Source: Kistimonas sp964291485 (lineage in GTDB: Bacteria > Pseudomonadota > Gammaproteobacteria > Pseudomonadales > Endozoicomonadaceae). Taken from it: a stretch of DNA of 64,000 nt. The position numbers and the translations under genes are program-made. The stretch is taken from the NCBI GenBank assembly GCA_964291485.2, contig OZ220224.1:682001-746000 (forward strand). The letters run 5' to 3'. This document shows, piece after piece, positions 61,367 to 64,000 of the stretch (position 1 is the first letter of the stretch; every line of letters starts with the position of its first letter). The notes under the pieces are model-generated. The model was not told the origin of the DNA and searched no databases. It saw nothing but the letters and a program-made list of their open reading frames with translations.

Positions 61367-62479
61367 ATGGGCAAGGAAGCCTGCAAACGACAGATTACGA
61401 TTTTTATGAGCGTGTTGCTGCTTTTGATGGCAGTACCGGCTCGTGCTGAACGCCTGCTGGATCTGGTGGATATTCAGGGGATTCGTAATAACCCATTGAT
61501 TGGCTACGGTCTGATTGTAGGGCTGAACGGTACCGGTGATAAATCAACTGAATTCACTGATCAGTCACTGAAAAACCTTCTGCGGGAGTTTGGTGTCACC
61601 CAGGCTGGAACCGACCTTAAATCCAAGAATGTTGCGGCCGTTTCAGTCCATGCGACCCTGACACCTTTTGTACGACCAGGTCAGCGTATTGATATCAGCG
61701 TTTCTTCTTTAGGGGATGCCAAGAGTCTCAGTGGCGGCACGTTGTTAATGACACCGCTCAAAGGGATTGATGGAGAAATCTATGCGGTTGCACAGGGCGA
61801 TCTGGTGGTCGGTGGAGCCGGTGCCAGTGGGGCCAGTGGTTCCAGTGTCACCATCAATACGTTGACAGTGGGACGTATTCCCAATGGCGCCATTGTGGAA
61901 CGCGGTGTGCCCAGCAGTTTTGCTTCCAATCGTGAGATTGTGCTGAACCTGCGTGACCCAGGTTTCAGTACTGCACGCCGGATTGTTCAGGCAGTGAATA
62001 ATAAGTTTGGCCCGGACGTGGCGCGGGCCCGTGACAGTGCCTCCATTGTGATTGCGGCGCCACCGGATAGCAGTCAGCGGGTAACGTTTATGTCGGTACT
62101 GGAAAATCTCGATATTGAGGCTGCAGCTCCGCCAGCACGTGTGATTTTCAATTCACGCACCGGCACCGTGGTGATAGGGCAGAATGTCAAAGTGCTACCG
62201 GCGGCAGTCAGCCATGGAAGTTTGATCGTCACCATCAACGAAGGCACAAACGTTAACCAGCCGAATCCAGAGTCGCAGGGGCAGACGGTATTGACCCCTG
62301 AAAGTGAAGTTACGATAGAACAGCAGCGTGGTGCGTTGTTCATGCTGCCGGAGGAAGCCTCCCTGCAGGATATTATTTCTGCCATCAACAGCGTGGGCGC
62401 TTCCCCGGCGGACCTTATGTCCATATTGCAGGCCCTTAAGCAGGCCGGTGCACTCAGAGCGGAGCTGATCGTCATATGA
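61367..62479 (+). CDS. flgI: P-ring protein FlgI
   Basis: A 370-residue periplasmic protein with a signal peptide (hydrophobic stretch ITIFMSVLLLLMAVPARA). RLLDLVDIQGIRNNPLIGYG and LIVGLNGTGDKST are invariant in FlgI. Forms the P-ring around the rod, aided by FlgA. It overlaps flgJ by 4 bases (ATGA). Confidence 0.95.
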   Translation: MGKEACKRQITIFMSVLLLLMAVPARAERLLDLVDIQGIRNNPLIGYGLIVGLNGTGDKSTEFTDQSLKNLLREFGVTQAGTDLKSKNVAAVSVHATLTPFVRPGQRIDISVSSLGDAKSLSGGTLLMTPLKGIDGEIYAVAQGDLVVGGAGASGASGSSVTINTLTVGRIPNGAIVERGVPSSFASNREIVLNLRDPGFSTARRIVQAVNNKFGPDVARARDSASIVIAAPPDSSQRVTFMSVLENLDIEAAAPPARVIFNSRTGTVVIGQNVKVLPAAVSHGSLIVTINEGTNVNQPNPESQGQTVLTPESEVTIEQQRGALFMLPEEASLQDIISAINSVGASPADLMSILQALKQAGALRAELIVI

Positions 62480-62826
62480 TGCCGGGGATGAACATTGATT
62501 ATTCAGGGATGGTGTCTGGCGCCGATTTATTGACGCATCAGAATAAACCCAAAAGCATGGAACAGGCAGCTCGGGCGTTTGAATCGCTGTTCATCAATAT
62601 GATGCTCAAAAGTGCACGGGCGGCCAATGAAACCCTCGGGGGGGATGACCTGCTGGGTGGTTCGGAGATGTCCCTGTATTACTCCATGATGGACAGCCGG
62701 ATAGCGACAGAAATGAGCAATACCGGTGCGTTTGGGCTGGCGGAGGTGATGATGCGCCAGTTCGGTTATGAGCAGGGAGCAGGTGCCGATAAACCCAAAG
62801 GCACACTGTTGGATCAGACCATATGA
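62476..62826 (+). CDS. flgJ: short FlgJ, rod-binding domain only
   Basis: A 116-residue protein containing only the N-terminal rod-cap domain (SMEQAARAFESLFINMMLKS, then GSEMSLYYSMMDSRIATEMS). The C-terminal muramidase domain found in enterobacterial FlgJ (about 310 residues) is absent, and flgK begins 26 bases later. Peptidoglycan must be opened by a separate enzyme. ATG 62476 or ATG 62488 could be the start. Confidence 0.9.
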   Translation: MMPGMNIDYSGMVSGADLLTHQNKPKSMEQAARAFESLFINMMLKSARAANETLGGDDLLGGSEMSLYYSMMDSRIATEMSNTGAFGLAEVMMRQFGYEQGAGADKPKGTLLDQTI

Positions 62827-62852
62827 CCCGGGTGTGGTAAAGGAGTCTACCG

Positions 62853-64000
62853 ATGAGCGGTTTGTTGGAAATTGGTAAAAGCGGGATCCTGTCATCCCAG
62901 CGGATAATGGAGACCAGCAGTCATAACGTCACCAATGTCAATACACCGGGTTTCAACCGTCAGGATGTGCAGCTTTATAATTCCCCCGGTGTTTTCTCGG
63001 GGAATGGCGTCAAGGCTGGCGAGGTTCGGCGTATCCAGAATGAATTCCTGACCGCACAGATTCGTGAAAACCTGACCCTTTACAACCAGAAGTCCACAGC
63101 CGCAGGTTACATGTCATCCCTGGACAGTTATCTGGGCAATGAAAGTTCAGTGTTAACCACCGGATTAGAGCAGTTTTTTACGGCGGTTAATGCCGCGACA
63201 GTCGATCCTCTTTCCTCCGTTGCGCGACAAAATATCATTAGTGAGGCTACGTCTCTGTCGCAGCAATTCCATGCGGTCTATGAACAGCTTGAAGGACAGG
63301 CCAGCCTGCTGGATAACCAGATGGAAGCCGCGGTTGAGCAGGTTAACTCCTTGATTTCCAGTATTGCGGGTTACAACGATCGTATCCGGGAAGCTCAGGT
63401 TGGCATTAGTCCACCGAATGACCTGCTGGATTTGCGCGAGCGTGCGCTGGAGGAGTTGTCCGGACTGGTTGGCATTACCGTGCTTGAGCAGAATAATGGG
63501 ATGGTGGGTGTGTATTTGAATTCCGGGCATCCGCTGGTGCTGGAGGCGCAATATAACACGTTGACGGTCATTGATGATCCGCTGGATCCCAATGTGGTCG
63601 GTCTGGGGCTCAATAACTCATTCACTACTGTGCCATTAACGGGAAACGTGAGTGGCACTATTGGTGGCCTTCAGGAATTTCAGACGGGGGTTCTCAGTAC
63701 TGCGCTGAATGAGATCGGCCGGGTTGCCATGGCATTTTCTGACCAGGTCAACAGTATTCTCTCGGCAGGTTTTGACCTTGGTGACCGGCAGGGTTGGCCT
63801 TCCAGCCAGTTGATGGCTGATATTAACTGGCAGCCTGCACCGGATCGTGTGGTGCCGTCGGATGGCAATACGGGCTCGGCAGAATTTGGCGTAAACGTCA
63901 CCAGTCAGACCAGCATTGTTCCCGGTGGCGAGTATGTAATGACCATATCGGGTGGTAACTACGACATTGTCCGCAGTATTGACAGTGTGAGTGTGGCCAG
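62853..64000 (+). CDS. flgK: hook-associated protein FlgK (partial, runs off window)
   Basis: The first 382 residues of hook-filament junction protein 1. The N-terminal SSHNVTNVNTPGFNRQDVQL is the standard D0 motif. NDLLDLRERALEELSGLVGI and the FSDQVNSILSAGFDLGDRQG region are typical of FlgK. AAAGGAG precedes the ATG. The C-terminus and the expected flgL lie beyond the window. Confidence 0.94.
   Translation, partial: MSGLLEIGKSGILSSQRIMETSSHNVTNVNTPGFNRQDVQLYNSPGVFSGNGVKAGEVRRIQNEFLTAQIRENLTLYNQKSTAAGYMSSLDSYLGNESSVLTTGLEQFFTAVNAATVDPLSSVARQNIISEATSLSQQFHAVYEQLEGQASLLDNQMEAAVEQVNSLISSIAGYNDRIREAQVGISPPNDLLDLRERALEELSGLVGITVLEQNNGMVGVYLNSGHPLVLEAQYNTLTVIDDPLDPNVVGLGLNNSFTTVPLTGNVSGTIGGLQEFQTGVLSTALNEIGRVAMAFSDQVNSILSAGFDLGDRQGWPSSQLMADINWQPAPDRVVPSDGNTGSAEFGVNVTSQTSIVPGGEYVMTISGGNYDIVRSIDSVSVA

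Noticed and set aside
1..64000. tRNA or rRNA genes, prophage and attachment sites
   Set aside because: No cloverleaf, rRNA segment, integrase or att-like direct repeat was seen by eye in the intergenic regions.

Overview
The window comes from a motile, type-IV-piliated gammaproteobacterium. Pseudomonas-type arginine catabolism under an AraC/GlxA-family ArgR, a FimU-PilV-PilW-PilX-PilY1-PilE minor pilin operon, a Csr/Rsm-type regulatory RNA and an ilvL-ilvG-ilvM locus together suggest the marine Oceanospirillales/Hahellaceae/Endozoicomonadaceae area. That placement is inference; no rRNA or other taxonomic marker is present. Most genes have moderate GC. A clearly more A+T-rich accessory patch lies at about 12.6-15.1 kb.

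Region 1 (0-23.9 kb) is built around the arginine succinyltransferase (AST) pathway. A LysR regulator and a SIMPL-domain protein precede the ArgR-like regulator, which is divergent from gdhB (NAD-glutamate dehydrogenase) and followed downstream by astC. The second half of the pathway (M20 hydrolase, two astA paralogues around a DUF1338 enzyme, astD) sits 8.6 kb further on. Tandem ArgR-type operators with the same geometry lie upstream of gdhB and of the M20-astA-astD operon. No astB or astE is present. Between the two halves is an accessory block: an IS5-family element inserted at CTAG into the 3' end of a LysE/RhtB exporter gene, a glutamine-synthetase-family gene, about 1.3 kb of gene-poor DNA, a repeat protein with six PPxY motifs and a hydrophobic C-terminus, a RetSat/CrtISO-type FAD oxidoreductase and a DUF502 membrane protein.

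Region 2 (24-39.3 kb) holds brnQ, the minor pilin operon on the minus strand with an unusually large PilY1 (about 2,000 residues, about 800 of them a coiled-coil insertion with EF-hand-like repeats), and ilvGM behind a leader peptide and attenuator. Next come a GGA-rich Csr/Rsm-type small RNA with a GacA-like box and an orphan HsdM-HsdS-like fusion whose methyltransferase motifs are degenerate.

Region 3 (40-64 kb) is a near-continuous flagellar locus. fliQ-fliR-flhB-flhA-fliM-fliN-fliO-fliP run on the minus strand. Divergent from them are fliC-fliD-fliS-fliT-fliK-fliL-fliA-motA-motB, the same order as the lateral (laf, Flag-2-like) systems of Vibrio and Aeromonas. flgA is then divergent from flgBCDEFGHIJK, with flgK cut by the window end. 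A sigma-28-like site precedes fliC and a good sigma-54 site precedes flgB. GGA motifs in the fliC leader suggest, as inference, a link to the Csr RNA. Missing from the window are fliE-J, flgL, flgM and the flagellar master regulators.
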